This document shows positions 26,421 to 37,379 of a DNA stretch of 44,881 bases, piece after piece. A program made the position numbers and the translations under genes. Each line of letters begins with the position of its first letter. Within the stretch, counting starts at the first letter, position 1. The DNA comes from Deltaproteobacteria bacterium (GTDB lineage Bacteria; Desulfobacterota; Syntrophia; Syntrophales; UBA8958): assembly GCA_026388335.1 (NCBI GenBank), contig JAPLJZ010000222.1, forward strand, positions 1 through 44,881, read 5' to 3'. The notes under the pieces are model-generated. The model was not told the origin of the DNA. It saw nothing but the letters and a program-made list of their open reading frames with translations, and did no database searches.

Positions 26421-27356
26421 ATGCACTTTTTTCACAAACCGGTCCTGCTCAGAGAAGTCATCGCCTCCCTCGGTTGCAAGGCGGGAGGGGTCTATGTAGA
26501 CGGGACCGTGGGCGGCGCCGGACATGCATTTGAAATCCTTCAGGAAAGCGCACCGGATGGCTTGTTGATAGGCATCGACGCCGATGAAGACGCTCTCCAC
26601 GAAGCCGAAAAGCGATTGAACCCCTTCGGTGGCAGAGTTACACTGGCAAGGGGAAATTTTGCCGATATTGGCGATATCTTAATCGGCCTGAACATTTACC
26701 ATGTTGATGGCATCCTCCTAGATTTAGGGGTGTCGTCTCATCAGCTGGATGCAGCGGAGAGGGGATTCAGTTTCTCGAAGGAGGCCCTTTTAGACATGCG
26801 CATGAATTGCCGTCAACAAACGAGCGCTTATACCCTTGTAAACACCCTTCCGGAATCCTCGTTAGCGAAGATCATCCGGGAATACGGTGAAGAAACTATG
26901 GCCAGGAGAATTGCCAGGGCCATAGTTGCCGAACGAAAATCAAAACATATTGAAACCACAACAGAATTGGCGAGCATAATTTTGTCGGTAATCCCAAAGA
27001 AACTCCATGGACACCGGTTGCACCCGGCTACAAAGACATTCCAGGCCCTTCGTATTGCCGTCAATAAGGAATTATCCAGCCTCCAGAGCGCCCTCGCTGA
27101 TGGGATCGACCGGCTCCACACAGGCGGCAGGTTTTCTGTCATTTCCTACCATTCCCTGGAGGACAGGATGGTAAAAACCTCTTTTCGTTCCTACGAAAAT
27201 GCCTGTATCTGCCCGCACGACATCCCTATTTGCAATTGTCAAAGACAGTCAAAGGCCAGGGTTGTTTACCGTCGGCCCGTTACACCGTCAGATGCAGAGA
27301 TTTCAGATAATCCAAGGGCAAGAAGCGCCAAACTTCGCACCGCCGAAAGGATATAA
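26421..27356 (+). CDS. rsmH: 16S rRNA (cytosine-1402-N4)-methyltransferase RsmH (MraW)
   Basis: HKPVLLREVIASL, VDGTVGGAGHA, DGILLDLGVSSHQLD, FQALRIAVNKEL, ISYHSLEDRMVK. Confidence 0.97.
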   Translation: MHFFHKPVLLREVIASLGCKAGGVYVDGTVGGAGHAFEILQESAPDGLLIGIDADEDALHEAEKRLNPFGGRVTLARGNFADIGDILIGLNIYHVDGILLDLGVSSHQLDAAERGFSFSKEALLDMRMNCRQQTSAYTLVNTLPESSLAKIIREYGEETMARRIARAIVAERKSKHIETTTELASIILSVIPKKLHGHRLHPATKTFQALRIAVNKELSSLQSALADGIDRLHTGGRFSVISYHSLEDRMVKTSFRSYENACICPHDIPICNCQRQSKARVVYRRPVTPSDAEISDNPRARSAKLRTAERI

Positions 27357-27359
27357 AAA

Positions 27360-27680
27360 ATGGCTGTCAGTGAAGCCCTCAAGGGAACTGTTCAAGAGGA
27401 ACACAAGAAAACCGGGGAGATTAAATATTCCATCTATATCGTAGCCGCTCTGGCGCTCATGTTGGTGCTCCTTTGTTACGTCGCTTCCCACCTCCAGATG
27501 ACGAAGCTGGAATACCAGATTGCCGAAGAAATCAGCCGCAAAGAACGGATGATGGACGAACAGAAAAAGCTTAAAGTCGAGATTGCCACCTTAAAATCTC
27601 CACAACGCATCGCGGCGATTGCCATGGAGAAGCTACAGATGACCCATCCTGACAAGGACCAGGTCGTCATAATTAAATAA
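27360..27680 (+). CDS. ftsL: Cell division protein FtsL
   Basis: Single-TM small coiled coil between rsmH and ftsI. Confidence 0.8.
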   Translation: MAVSEALKGTVQEEHKKTGEIKYSIYIVAALALMLVLLCYVASHLQMTKLEYQIAEEISRKERMMDEQKKLKVEIATLKSPQRIAAIAMEKLQMTHPDKDQVVIIK

Positions 27681-27700
27681 ATTTTAGCTTGGTATGAATT

Positions 27701-29692
27701 ATGCGGGAAGAAAAAAAATGGCTTAAGTTTCGAATTGTGACCTTATTGGTTTTTTTCCTGGTCCTGTTCATCGCCCTGATCTCCCGCGCCTTTCAGTTAC
27801 AGATCCTCTCAGGCCAGACATTAAAGACGCTGGCAACCAAACAGCACATCAAGACCCTTCAGATCCAGCCGGAGCGAGGTATCATCTTCGATCGCAATGG
27901 AGAAAAACTCGCTGCCAGTGTGATGGCCGATTCGGTCTGTGCCGATCCTTCAAAAATAAGAAATCCCCAAGACGCGGCTGATAAAGTTGCCCCCCTGATC
28001 GGACTTGACCGACAAACCATTATCAAGAAAATCTCCAGCACCAAGAATTTCTGCTGGCTGGCCAGAAGGATACCCCCCGAACAGGCCAGAGAAGTGGAAG
28101 CCTTAAATGTGGAAGGGGTATTTCTGGTCAAGGAGCCAAAGCGTTTTTACCCCAATGGAGAACTTGCCGGCCATCTTCTTGGTTTTGTAGGGCTTGATTC
28201 CACAGGACTTGAAGGGCTCGAACTTAAGTACGAGGACTATCTCAAGGGCGTTCCTGAAACACTTGCCTGGGTTCGCGATGCCAAAGGGAAAAAGCTCCAG
28301 CCCCAGCTCGAAAAGGCTGCGGCGGAACAGGCATCCAGCTATCACTTGATCCTGACCATCGACAGCCGCATCCAGCACCTGGTGGAAACACAGTTGAAGG
28401 AAGCCGTAACCGATAAGGGAGCAAAAGGCGGTTACGCCATCGTTATGGATCCCAGGACGGGGGAAATTCTCGCCCTGGCAAATGAGCCGAGTTTTGATCC
28501 CAATTATTCCACCAGCGGTGGTCCCGCCACCGGAAAAAATAAAGCAATAACAGACAACTATGATCCGGGATCAACATTCAAGCCATTTCTGGTCGCCGCG
28601 GCCCTCGAAGAGAAAACCGTTAAGGAAACCGACCGTATTTTCTGTGAGAATGGCAATTATGTTATCGCAAACAAGGTTATCCATGAAGCCCAGAAGAAGC
28701 GTCACGGTACCCTGACGGTTCGTGAAATCATCAAATATTCCAGTAATATCGGAGCTGCAAAGATTGGTGAACGCCTAGGGGGGGAGAAATTTTATTCTTA
28801 TATTACCAAGTTCGGTTTTGGAAGTAAAACCGGGATCGACCTGAACGGCGAGGCGACGGGTCTGCTCCGCCCCTATCAGAAGTGGACGAGGGTGGATCTC
28901 ACCAGAATCGCCTTCGGGCAGGGGATATCCATTACCCCCATCCAACTCATCTCGGCCCTTTCCGCCATCGCCAATGATGGCGTGCTGATGAAGCCCTATG
29001 TCATCAAGGGGATCGTTGACCGCAAAGGTCAGATCATCAGGGAGTTCCGTCCGACGATAGTCAGAAAGGTCGTATCGCCTGCCACGGCAAAGCGTATCGC
29101 TTCCATTATGACGGATGTTGTGGGAGCGGAAGACGGCACCGGGAAAAGGGCCCGCATTGAAAATGTAAATGTCGCCGGCAAGACGGGCACGTCCCAAAAA
29201 TTCGACTTCGCCCGTCATGTCTATTCATCGGAACGGGTGAGGACTTCTTTCATGGGCTTCTTCCCGGCAGAGGCACCCCAGATCGCCATTATCGTAGTTC
29301 TCGATGAACCCCAGCGGGACAAGTGGGGAGGTGTCGCTTCGGCGCCGGTTTTTAAAAAAATTGGCGAACAGATCCTGAATAGTTTCAAGACCAACATCCG
29401 GGATCAGAATCCCATCGAGGAAAAAGGTATTGTCCCCAAGAAAGAAACTTTGCAACTTGTATCCACTCCCCCCGCAATTCCCCATCCGGAAGGAATGGAA
29501 AACGAATCGCAGGAAGCTATGATGCCTGACTTCCGGGGGTTGACGATACGGGATGCTCTGAGAAAAGCGAAAGGAAAGAGCATCGAAATTAAGGTGGTGG
29601 GCAACGGCTGGGCAGTAGCCCAGGCACCCCTGCCGGGGGTTCCTCTGAGCACTTTCCGATCCTGTACCATTACCTTTCAAACAGGGCAATAA
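27701..29692 (+). CDS. ftsI: Peptidoglycan transpeptidase FtsI (PBP3) with C-terminal PASTA domain
   Basis: RGIIFDRNGEKLA, DPGSTFKPFL, YSSNIGAAK, VAGKTGTSQK, PDFRGLTIRDAL. Confidence 0.96.
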   Translation: MREEKKWLKFRIVTLLVFFLVLFIALISRAFQLQILSGQTLKTLATKQHIKTLQIQPERGIIFDRNGEKLAASVMADSVCADPSKIRNPQDAADKVAPLIGLDRQTIIKKISSTKNFCWLARRIPPEQAREVEALNVEGVFLVKEPKRFYPNGELAGHLLGFVGLDSTGLEGLELKYEDYLKGVPETLAWVRDAKGKKLQPQLEKAAAEQASSYHLILTIDSRIQHLVETQLKEAVTDKGAKGGYAIVMDPRTGEILALANEPSFDPNYSTSGGPATGKNKAITDNYDPGSTFKPFLVAAALEEKTVKETDRIFCENGNYVIANKVIHEAQKKRHGTLTVREIIKYSSNIGAAKIGERLGGEKFYSYITKFGFGSKTGIDLNGEATGLLRPYQKWTRVDLTRIAFGQGISITPIQLISALSAIANDGVLMKPYVIKGIVDRKGQIIREFRPTIVRKVVSPATAKRIASIMTDVVGAEDGTGKRARIENVNVAGKTGTSQKFDFARHVYSSERVRTSFMGFFPAEAPQIAIIVVLDEPQRDKWGGVASAPVFKKIGEQILNSFKTNIRDQNPIEEKGIVPKKETLQLVSTPPAIPHPEGMENESQEAMMPDFRGLTIRDALRKAKGKSIEIKVVGNGWAVAQAPLPGVPLSTFRSCTITFQTGQ

Positions 29693-29701
29693 GGGGTCAG
29701 C

Positions 29702-31249
29702 GTGCAACTCTCAAACATTCTTCAGGACATCGAGATACAGAAGCTTCATGGCAATGCCCAGGGGCAGGTGTCTTCGATCTGCTATGATTCACGAAGATGT
29801 GAAGCGAATTGTCTGTTCGTGGCCATCCCCGGGTTAAAGACAGACGGGCATCATTTCATCCCTGAAGCCTTGGACAGGGGAGCGCGCTTCATACTTCATG
29901 AGCATAATTTCACCCCTCCCGCCGGGATTACGGCAATTCAGGTTGGGGACAGCCGTCGTATTCTGGGTGTTCTGGGAAAGAATTTTTTTGGCCATCCTTC
30001 TGCCGGTCTTTGTCTGATCGCCGTCACCGGAACCAATGGGAAAACGACGGTTACCTATATCCTGGAATCCATTATCAAGGCCGCCGGTTTCAACCCGGGC
30101 GTCCTGGGAACGGTGAATTACCGGTATGGCGGCACGGTTATGCCGGCCCCGAATACGACGCCGGAATCATTTGACATGCAGCGCATCCTTCGGCAAATGG
30201 TCGATGCCGGGGTCAGCCATGTCATCGCCGAAGTTTCTTCTCATGCCATCGATTTGCAACGGGTCGACGACTGTGATTTTGATCTGGGAATCTTCACCAA
30301 TCTTTCCCAGGATCATCTGGACTATCACGGAAACATGGAAAGCTATTTTTCGGCAAAGAAGCGCTTCTTTGCCAATGTTCTTCCCCTGTCGCAAAAGGGT
30401 CGCCCCATCCGGATGATCGTCAACCGGGATGATCCGTGGGGAAGAAGATTGCTAAGCGATGTTCCGCTGCCGGCCTGGACCTTTGGTATCGAAACGCCAG
30501 GTGATATCCACGTCGAAAGCTTCACCCTTACGCCCCAGGAAACGGAAGCCCTGGTTTGCTGGCGCGGCGATGGTGGCACCTCCCGTATATCTTCTTCCCT
30601 CATCGGACGGCACAATCTCTACAATATCCTGGCAGCGGCGGCAGGCGCCCTCGCTCTCGGCATCCCGGAAAAGGATGTCATCGCCGGCATCGGCGCCATT
30701 CGCAACGTTCCCGGACGTCTCGAAAGGGTCAATTTGCCCGGAGAACCGGACGTCTTTGTGGATTACGCCCACACGGAAGACGCCCTGGAAAAGGTCCTTC
30801 AGAATCTATCATCCTTTCAAAGAAACCGTATCATCACCGTCTTTGGCTGCGGCGGTGACCGGGACCGGGGCAAGAGACCCCTGATGGGCAGGGCAGCGGT
30901 GACCTTGAGTGACCTTGCACTCCTGACCTCAGACAACCCCAGATCAGAAAACCCTTTGGATATTCTTAAACAAATCGAGGAGGGTATCCCGAAGGAAGGA
31001 ATCAGAAAATATACGGCGGAAGAAGTGCAAAACAAACTCCCGGAGAAGGGCTTCGTGGTCATCCCAGACCGCAGAACAGCCATCGAAATGGCTATTGGCA
31101 TCGCAGAAAAGGGCGATATCGTGCTCATTGCCGGCAAGGGACATGAAGATTACCAGCTCGTCGGCGCGCAACGCCTGTTTTTTGATGATCGCCTTGTTGC
31201 CAGGGAGACCCTGACCAGGATCAGGGGCGAAAAGGGGAGCCAGCCATGA
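29702..31249 (+). CDS. murE: UDP-MurNAc-tripeptide synthetase MurE
   Basis: VTGTNGKTTVTYIL, GCGGDRDRGKRPLMG, TSDNPRSENP. Confidence 0.96.
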   Translation: MQLSNILQDIEIQKLHGNAQGQVSSICYDSRRCEANCLFVAIPGLKTDGHHFIPEALDRGARFILHEHNFTPPAGITAIQVGDSRRILGVLGKNFFGHPSAGLCLIAVTGTNGKTTVTYILESIIKAAGFNPGVLGTVNYRYGGTVMPAPNTTPESFDMQRILRQMVDAGVSHVIAEVSSHAIDLQRVDDCDFDLGIFTNLSQDHLDYHGNMESYFSAKKRFFANVLPLSQKGRPIRMIVNRDDPWGRRLLSDVPLPAWTFGIETPGDIHVESFTLTPQETEALVCWRGDGGTSRISSSLIGRHNLYNILAAAAGALALGIPEKDVIAGIGAIRNVPGRLERVNLPGEPDVFVDYAHTEDALEKVLQNLSSFQRNRIITVFGCGGDRDRGKRPLMGRAAVTLSDLALLTSDNPRSENPLDILKQIEEGIPKEGIRKYTAEEVQNKLPEKGFVVIPDRRTAIEMAIGIAEKGDIVLIAGKGHEDYQLVGAQRLFFDDRLVARETLTRIRGEKGSQP

Positions 31250-32661
31250 AGACCGGTCCGCTGTTCTCCATTCATGACGTCCTCGCCGCAACAGGAGGTA
31301 CTCTCCTGGGCGGTCTTATTCAGGAGGGCATCCTGTTTGAAGGGGTTACCACCGACTCCCGTCAGTGCTCTTCCGGCAATCTCTTTGTTGCCTTACAGGG
31401 AGAAACCTTCGATGGACATCATTACCTTGAGCAGGCCATTCAAAAGGGCGCTGCCGGTCTGCTCATTCACCGCCGGACCGAAAAGACGTCGAGAGATCTT
31501 CCCGTGATTCTGGTGCGCGATACCCTGCAGGCCTTGGGAGACCTGGCCCACTTCTGGCGCCGGAAATTTTCGCCCACGATCCTCGCCATCACGGGCTCTT
31601 CAGGAAAAACCACGACCAAGGAAATGGCGGCGGCAATTTTGAGCAGGGGCAGAAATTGCCTGAAAACGGAAGGTAATTTCAACAATCTTATCGGACTTCC
31701 CCTGACCCTCTTTAACCTGAAACATGATCATACCGTGGCCATTCTAGAACTGGGGACAAATCAGCACGGTGAAATCGCCAGGCTGACCAGGATCGCCGCG
31801 CCGGAGATTGGTTTGATTACCAATATCGGCCCCGCCCATCTGGAGGGTTTTGCAAACATCGCGGGGGTTGCTGAAGAGAAAAGGGACCTGTTTTTAAACA
31901 TGCCTCCGGAGGGAACCATTATTATCAACCATGAAGACCCGTTCCTCCGCAAGTCCGGAGATGCCTGGACAGGTCGCTGTATCTCTTTCGGTTTAAAGGA
32001 AGGCGCCGATGTGGGCGCTGAAAATATCACTTATCGCCATGATCAGGGGACCAGTTTTACCCTTCGCATCGGGAAAGAACATCAGGAAGTAAGCATGCCC
32101 ATTGCGGGCGAACATCAGGTCATGAATGCCCTTGCTGCTGCCGCATCTACTTGGGCAGCCGGCGCGACAATAGCGGACATTGGCCAGGGACTGACCAGCT
32201 TTTCTCCCGTTCCGGGACGGATGGAAGTCCTCCCCTTGAACAACGGGGTCTTTGTGATCAACGACACTTACAACGCCAATCCTTCTTCTGTGGAAGAAGC
32301 GCTCAAGACCCTTAATACTCTCAGAGGAAAGGGTCGCAGTGTTGTTGTCCTGGGGGACATGCTCGAACTGGGGGAGCAAGAGGAGCTCTGGCATCAGGAA
32401 ATAGGGGGCCTTCTGGCAGACACCGGAGTGGACAGGGTTTATCTCCGGGGAAGGCTCGCCGGGGCGACGGCAGCAGGGGCATCGAAACAAGGTTTGCCGA
32501 CATCATCGGTCATCCTCCGGGATGATCCGGAAGCGATCACCAGAGACCTTCTTTCCTATGTCAAGGATGGCGACTGGATTCTCGTTAAGGGTTCTCGAAG
32601 AATGAAGATGGAAACCATCGTGGAAATGATCGTCAGTCAGGTCGGGAGGGAGCGCCGATGA
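31246..32661 (+). CDS. murF: UDP-MurNAc-tripeptide:D-Ala-D-Ala ligase MurF
   Basis: [38 protein letters not shown]. Confidence 0.97.
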   Translation: MKTGPLFSIHDVLAATGGTLLGGLIQEGILFEGVTTDSRQCSSGNLFVALQGETFDGHHYLEQAIQKGAAGLLIHRRTEKTSRDLPVILVRDTLQALGDLAHFWRRKFSPTILAITGSSGKTTTKEMAAAILSRGRNCLKTEGNFNNLIGLPLTLFNLKHDHTVAILELGTNQHGEIARLTRIAAPEIGLITNIGPAHLEGFANIAGVAEEKRDLFLNMPPEGTIIINHEDPFLRKSGDAWTGRCISFGLKEGADVGAENITYRHDQGTSFTLRIGKEHQEVSMPIAGEHQVMNALAAAASTWAAGATIADIGQGLTSFSPVPGRMEVLPLNNGVFVINDTYNANPSSVEEALKTLNTLRGKGRSVVVLGDMLELGEQEELWHQEIGGLLADTGVDRVYLRGRLAGATAAGASKQGLPTSSVILRDDPEAITRDLLSYVKDGDWILVKGSRRMKMETIVEMIVSQVGRERR

Positions 32662-33737
32662 TCTACCATCTCCTGTATCCATTGCATACGACCTTCTCCT
32701 CATTCAATGTATTTCGCTACATTACGTTCAGAACGATTTATGCGGCGATAACAGCCCTGGTGATCTGCTTCATCCTCGGCCCCTGGCTTATCCGCAGGCT
32801 CCAGGAACTCCAGATCGGCCAGTCGATCCGGGAAGACGGCCCCGACAGCCATCTCGTGAAGCAGGGAACCCCTACCATGGGGGGTCTCCTGATCATCTTT
32901 TCCGTCGTGATTTCTACCCTCACGTGGGCCAATCTCACCGTCTGGTATATCTGGCTGGTTATTCTTGTCACCGTCAGTTTCGGATTGATCGGATTCGTGG
33001 ACGATTACTGGAAAATCACCAGAAAGAACAGCCGTGGCATCTCGGGAAAGGCAAGGCTGGCAGCTGAAATTTCCATTGCCCTGTTTGTCAGCATCGTCCT
33101 GTACATGAAACCGGGATTCACATCCAATATCACCATCCCTTTTTTCAAGACCGTCCTGCCCAATCTGGGCTGGGCGTATATCCTGCTCGCTGCCTTTATC
33201 ATTGTCGGCGCCGCCAATGCCGTTAACCTCACGGATGGCCTGGACGGCCTCGCCATTGGCCCGATCATCATCTGCTTTATGACCTATTTGTTTTTTGCCT
33301 ACTTCGCCGGAAATATCAAGATCGCCTCCTATCTTCAAATCCCCTACGTGCCCGGAACGGGTGAGCTGGCGATTTTTTGCGGCGCCATGGTCGGCGCCGG
33401 CCTCGGCTTTCTCTGGTATAACACCTATCCCGCCCAGGTATTTATGGGGGATGTGGGGGCCCTGTCCCTGGGCGGCGCCTTGGGAACTCTGGCCCTCCTG
33501 ACCAAACAGGAGATTCTCCTGGCCATCGTGGGCGGGATCTTTGTCCTCGAAACCTTTTCCGTCATCTTTCAGGTGGGCTGGTTCAAGATTTCCAAGGGCA
33601 AGCGGATTTTCCGGATGGCCCCCCTTCATCATCACTTTGAACTCAAGGGATGGGCGGAACCCAAGGTTATTGTCCGTTTCTGGATCATTTCCATCCTCCT
33701 GGCCCTGGTGGCCCTGAGCACCCTGAAATTGAGGTAG
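32658..33737 (+). CDS. mraY: Phospho-MurNAc-pentapeptide-transferase MraY
   Basis: [47 protein letters not shown]. Confidence 0.97.
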   Translation: MIYHLLYPLHTTFSSFNVFRYITFRTIYAAITALVICFILGPWLIRRLQELQIGQSIREDGPDSHLVKQGTPTMGGLLIIFSVVISTLTWANLTVWYIWLVILVTVSFGLIGFVDDYWKITRKNSRGISGKARLAAEISIALFVSIVLYMKPGFTSNITIPFFKTVLPNLGWAYILLAAFIIVGAANAVNLTDGLDGLAIGPIIICFMTYLFFAYFAGNIKIASYLQIPYVPGTGELAIFCGAMVGAGLGFLWYNTYPAQVFMGDVGALSLGGALGTLALLTKQEILLAIVGGIFVLETFSVIFQVGWFKISKGKRIFRMAPLHHHFELKGWAEPKVIVRFWIISILLALVALSTLKLR

Positions 33738-33746
33738 ATAAGCTTC

Positions 33747-35081
33747 ATGGACCTGAGAGGAAAAAATATCGCTGTCATCGGGCTGGCCAAAACCGGTATG
33801 GCCACGACGGAGTTCTTGCTCCATCGCGGGGCGCGGGTGGTTGCCACGGACGAGAAACCTGTCTCCCCATTAAACGATGACCTGCGGGCGGCAAGGATTG
33901 TTCCCCATGATCCCGGTATTCTCAAGGGGGTAGAGCTCGTTATCCCCTCTCCCGGGGTGCCGCCGACCAACCCCATTCTCATGGAAGCAGTCCGGCAGGG
34001 GATCCCGGTCCTCAGTGAAATTGAGCTTGCCAGCCGTTTTCTCAAACCCCCGCTGATTGCCATTACCGGCACCAATGGCAAGACGACGACCACCGCCCTC
34101 ATCGGTCACATCCTGGCCGGGAGCGGCAAAAAGGCATTTGTCGGCGGGAATATCGGCGCCCCCCTCATCGGCTATGTCGACGGGCCGCAGGAGGATGATT
34201 ATGCCGTTATCGAAGTAAGCAGTTTCCAGCTGCAATGGATTGAAAGTTTCCATCCCACCGTGGCGATCCTTTTGAATGTGACAAGCGATCATCTCGATTA
34301 TCATGGCTCTTTCGCTGCATATCGCCTGGCAAAGGAACGTATCTTTGCCAACCAGTCTGCAAACGACATAGCGATCCTGAACGCCGATGACCCTGGAACG
34401 GAAGGGCTTCAGAAACGATTAGCCGCCAAGACTCTCCTGTTCAGCAGCACCCGGGTTGCCTCCCAGGGTATCTACAGCGACGATTGCCGTCTGGTGTTCG
34501 CTCCTTCCGCACTGGAGAGAGAAACCTATCCCCTCGACATGGTGAAGATACCCGGCCGGCATAATGTCGAAAATATCATGGCCGCCATCATGGCAGTTAG
34601 AAGCTGCGGCTGTGACCCGCTGGCGATAATTGCCGCCGTGGAAACCTTCCCCGGCATTGCCCATCGCATTGAATACGTGGGAGAATATCGAGGACTATCC
34701 TTCTATGACGACTCCAAGGGGACCAATGTCGATGCCGTTTACCGGGCCCTCGAAACCTTCTCCAAACCGGTCGTGCTGCTCATGGGCGGTCGGGATAAGG
34801 AAGGGGATTTCAAGGCCCTCATTCCCATCCTCCAAGAAAAGGTAAAGCGTCTGGTCCTTTTTGGCGAGGCAAGGGATACCATCGGTTCCATTATCGGCGG
34901 GATCGTCGGGACACATCATTGCCCCACCCTGCAAGCAGGTATTGAGACCGCTATTGCCGCAGCCGCAACGGGAGATGTTATTCTTCTCTCCCCGGGCTGC
35001 GCCAGTTTTGATGAGTTCCGGGACTACAAGGCCCGGGGACAGTTTTTTAAAGATCAGGTAAAGGCGCTCGCTCATGATTAA
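33747..35081 (+). CDS. murD: UDP-MurNAc-Ala:D-Glu ligase MurD
   Basis: ITGTNGKTTTTALIG, YAVIEVSSFQL, DDSKGTNVDAV, LMGGRDKEGDF. Confidence 0.97.
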   Translation: MDLRGKNIAVIGLAKTGMATTEFLLHRGARVVATDEKPVSPLNDDLRAARIVPHDPGILKGVELVIPSPGVPPTNPILMEAVRQGIPVLSEIELASRFLKPPLIAITGTNGKTTTTALIGHILAGSGKKAFVGGNIGAPLIGYVDGPQEDDYAVIEVSSFQLQWIESFHPTVAILLNVTSDHLDYHGSFAAYRLAKERIFANQSANDIAILNADDPGTEGLQKRLAAKTLLFSSTRVASQGIYSDDCRLVFAPSALERETYPLDMVKIPGRHNVENIMAAIMAVRSCGCDPLAIIAAVETFPGIAHRIEYVGEYRGLSFYDDSKGTNVDAVYRALETFSKPVVLLMGGRDKEGDFKALIPILQEKVKRLVLFGEARDTIGSIIGGIVGTHHCPTLQAGIETAIAAAATGDVILLSPGCASFDEFRDYKARGQFFKDQVKALAHD

Positions 35082-36180
35082 GTTTGATACCACCCGCAGA
35101 AGTCCGGATATCATTCTACTCATCGTCACCCTCATTCTGGTGACTGTCGGGACGGTAATGATCTATAGTTCCAGTTCCATTATGGCCATGGAACGATTCA
35201 AGGACGGACAGTTTTTCCTCAAGAAACAGATGTTCTTCGTCCTCATCGGCTTGGCCATAATGATCCTGATGACGAGAATACCCTACGAACAATTAAAGGA
35301 ATTCGCCTATCCCGGGGTGCTCATCTCTCTATTCCTCCTCATCCTGGTCTTGATCCCCCATGTCGGGGTGAAGGTCGGCGGCGCCAAAAGATGGTTGAAG
35401 TTGGGAATTTTTTCCTTTCAGGTATCAGAGATGGTCAAAATTACCACGGTCCTGTTTCTTGCCCACTTCCTGACCCGCAAGGCCGAGCATCTAAAGGAAT
35501 TGACGCGCGGGGTCGTCATCCCCATGTCGATCACCTTGCTCATGGTCGGACTGATTGTGATCGAGCCCGATTTCGGCACCGCCGCGATTATCACCGTAAT
35601 CATGATGCTCATGCTCTACCTGGCCGGCAGCAGAGCCAGATACCTGGCCGGGCTCGTGGCCATGCTCATCCCGGTCGGGGTGTTCGTACTCTTCTTCAAG
35701 AGCTACCGGGTGGAGCGGCTCACGACGTTTATGGACCCCTGGAAAGATCCCCTCCATTCAGGGTTTCAGATCATCCAGTCCCTCATCTCTTTCGGGTCCG
35801 GGGGAATAGGCGGTGTCGGCGTGGGAGACGGCAGGCAGAAACTCTTTTACCTTCCTGAACCCCATACGGATTTCATCCTTTCCGTTATTGCCGAAGAAAG
35901 CGGTTTCATCGGCGTGACAATTATTATCTTCCTGTTCGTTGTTTTTGTAGTTCGGGGTTTTTTTATCTCTTTCAAAGCCCCGGACATGTTCAGCACCTTG
36001 CTGGCCTCAGGTCTGACCATGGTCATCGCCCTGGAGGCATTTATAAATATCGCCGGCGTTATGGGACTCATTCCGCTGAAAGGACTTGCCCTGCCTTTCC
36101 TGAGCTATGGGGGGACGTCCCTGATTATGAGCCTCACGATGGTGGGCATCCTGTTGAATATATCGGCGCATGAAAAGTAG
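35074..36180 (+). CDS. ftsW: Lipid II flippase/glycosyltransferase FtsW
   Basis: SEDS protein; HVGVKVGGAKRWLKLG, EPDFGTA, LPEPHTDFILSVIAEE, LPFLSYGGTSL. Confidence 0.96.
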   Translation: MIKFDTTRRSPDIILLIVTLILVTVGTVMIYSSSSIMAMERFKDGQFFLKKQMFFVLIGLAIMILMTRIPYEQLKEFAYPGVLISLFLLILVLIPHVGVKVGGAKRWLKLGIFSFQVSEMVKITTVLFLAHFLTRKAEHLKELTRGVVIPMSITLLMVGLIVIEPDFGTAAIITVIMMLMLYLAGSRARYLAGLVAMLIPVGVFVLFFKSYRVERLTTFMDPWKDPLHSGFQIIQSLISFGSGGIGGVGVGDGRQKLFYLPEPHTDFILSVIAEESGFIGVTIIIFLFVVFVVRGFFISFKAPDMFSTLLASGLTMVIALEAFINIAGVMGLIPLKGLALPFLSYGGTSLIMSLTMVGILLNISAHEK

Positions 36181-37324
36181 TGTGAGAAGCGGCTGTGGGA
36201 TCAGGAGGGGGCCAGTGAAGATGATGATCGCAGGCGGAGGGACCGGGGGCCATCTTTTCCCGGGCATTGCCATCGCCGAGGCCTTTCTGAAAAAGGACAG
36301 AGAAAATGAGATCCTCTTTGTGGGCACCGACCGGGGTTTGGAAAAACGTGTTCTTAAAGAACTGGGATACCCTCTGGAAACCCTGGACATTGAGGGAATC
36401 AAGGGCCGTTCATGGAAAAGATCCATGCAGGCCGCATTCAAGATACCGGGAAGCATGATGCAGGCATATAAGATAATCAGCAGATATTCTCCCGATGTCG
36501 CCATTGGCGTAGGCGGATATGCGTCCGGACCAGCAGTTCTGACCGCCCATTTTATGGGGATAAAGACAGCCATCGCCGAGCAAAACGCCCTGCCCGGAGT
36601 GACTAATCGCATTTTAAGTAAGTTTGTTGATAAAATATTCCTCTCCTTTCCGGACCGGGGGCAGTGGTTTCCCGAAGCCAAGAGCGTGGTCATAGGCAAT
36701 CCGATCCGCGCTTCCTTTGCCGCCGCCCCGGAAACGCTTAAAAAGATAGAGGGAAAACCCTTTCAGATTCTCATTTTCGGCGGCAGCCAAGGCGCCCATG
36801 CAATCAATATGGCTGTCCTGGCTGCTGCTGCCAAACTGGAGAGCTCAAGGGAGAAGCTGAAATTCGTTCACCAGACGGGAGAAAAGGATGTCCAGGAAAT
36901 CAGGGACGCCTACAAGAGGCTTGATATGAACGCCGAAGTCCACCCCTTTATCATGGACATGGCAAAGGCCTATCAGGAGGCGGACCTGTTAATCTGCCGG
37001 GCCGGCGCCACCTCGGTTGCCGAGATTACCGCCATGGGCAAGGCGGCGATTTTCGTTCCCTTTCCTTTCGCCATTCATGACCATCAGACAAAGAACGCCG
37101 AGATCCTCGTCCATGCCCAGGCCGCAATCATGATCCCGGAAAAGGATCTGTCCGGCCATCATCTGGCAGATACGATTGAAAGACTTATCGGTCATCCGGC
37201 AACAATTGAGGATATGAGTAAAAGATCGAAGGCATTAGGAAATTTCCGGGCCGCTGACGACGTGGCAGAGGCCTGCATAAAAATGCACACGGGGTCAGAA
37301 CAGGGGGTCAGGCTTACTAATTGA
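36170..37324 (+). CDS. murG: UDP-GlcNAc:undecaprenyl-PP-MurNAc-pentapeptide GlcNAc transferase MurG (real start may be at or near 36221)
   Basis: MMIAGGGTGGHLFPGIAIAEAF, GGYASGPAV, GGSQGAHAIN, CRAGATSVAEI. Confidence 0.96.
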   Translation: MKSSVRSGCGIRRGPVKMMIAGGGTGGHLFPGIAIAEAFLKKDRENEILFVGTDRGLEKRVLKELGYPLETLDIEGIKGRSWKRSMQAAFKIPGSMMQAYKIISRYSPDVAIGVGGYASGPAVLTAHFMGIKTAIAEQNALPGVTNRILSKFVDKIFLSFPDRGQWFPEAKSVVIGNPIRASFAAAPETLKKIEGKPFQILIFGGSQGAHAINMAVLAAAAKLESSREKLKFVHQTGEKDVQEIRDAYKRLDMNAEVHPFIMDMAKAYQEADLLICRAGATSVAEITAMGKAAIFVPFPFAIHDHQTKNAEILVHAQAAIMIPEKDLSGHHLADTIERLIGHPATIEDMSKRSKALGNFRAADDVAEACIKMHTGSEQGVRLTN

Positions 37325-37361
37325 CATTTATGCATAAATGTCAATTAGTAAGCCTGACCCC
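37304..37361. repeat. REP/TAAGCCTGACCCC-type perfect palindrome, second copy
   Basis: GGGGTCAGGCTTACTAATTGACATTTA-TGCA-TAAATGTCAATTAGTAAGCCTGACCCC; extra GGGGTCAG at 37291. Confidence 0.95.
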
Positions 37362-37379
37362 ATTTAAGAGGTGAATATG

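Noticed and set aside
29687-29700. CAATAAGGGGTCAG at ftsI/murE junction resembles the palindrome edge
   Set aside because: No inverted partner; more simply the murE ribosome-binding region.
32700-33824. 374-aa minus-strand ORF opposite mraY
   Set aside because: Antisense shadow of mraY in GC-biased codons; no recognisable motifs, no RBS logic.
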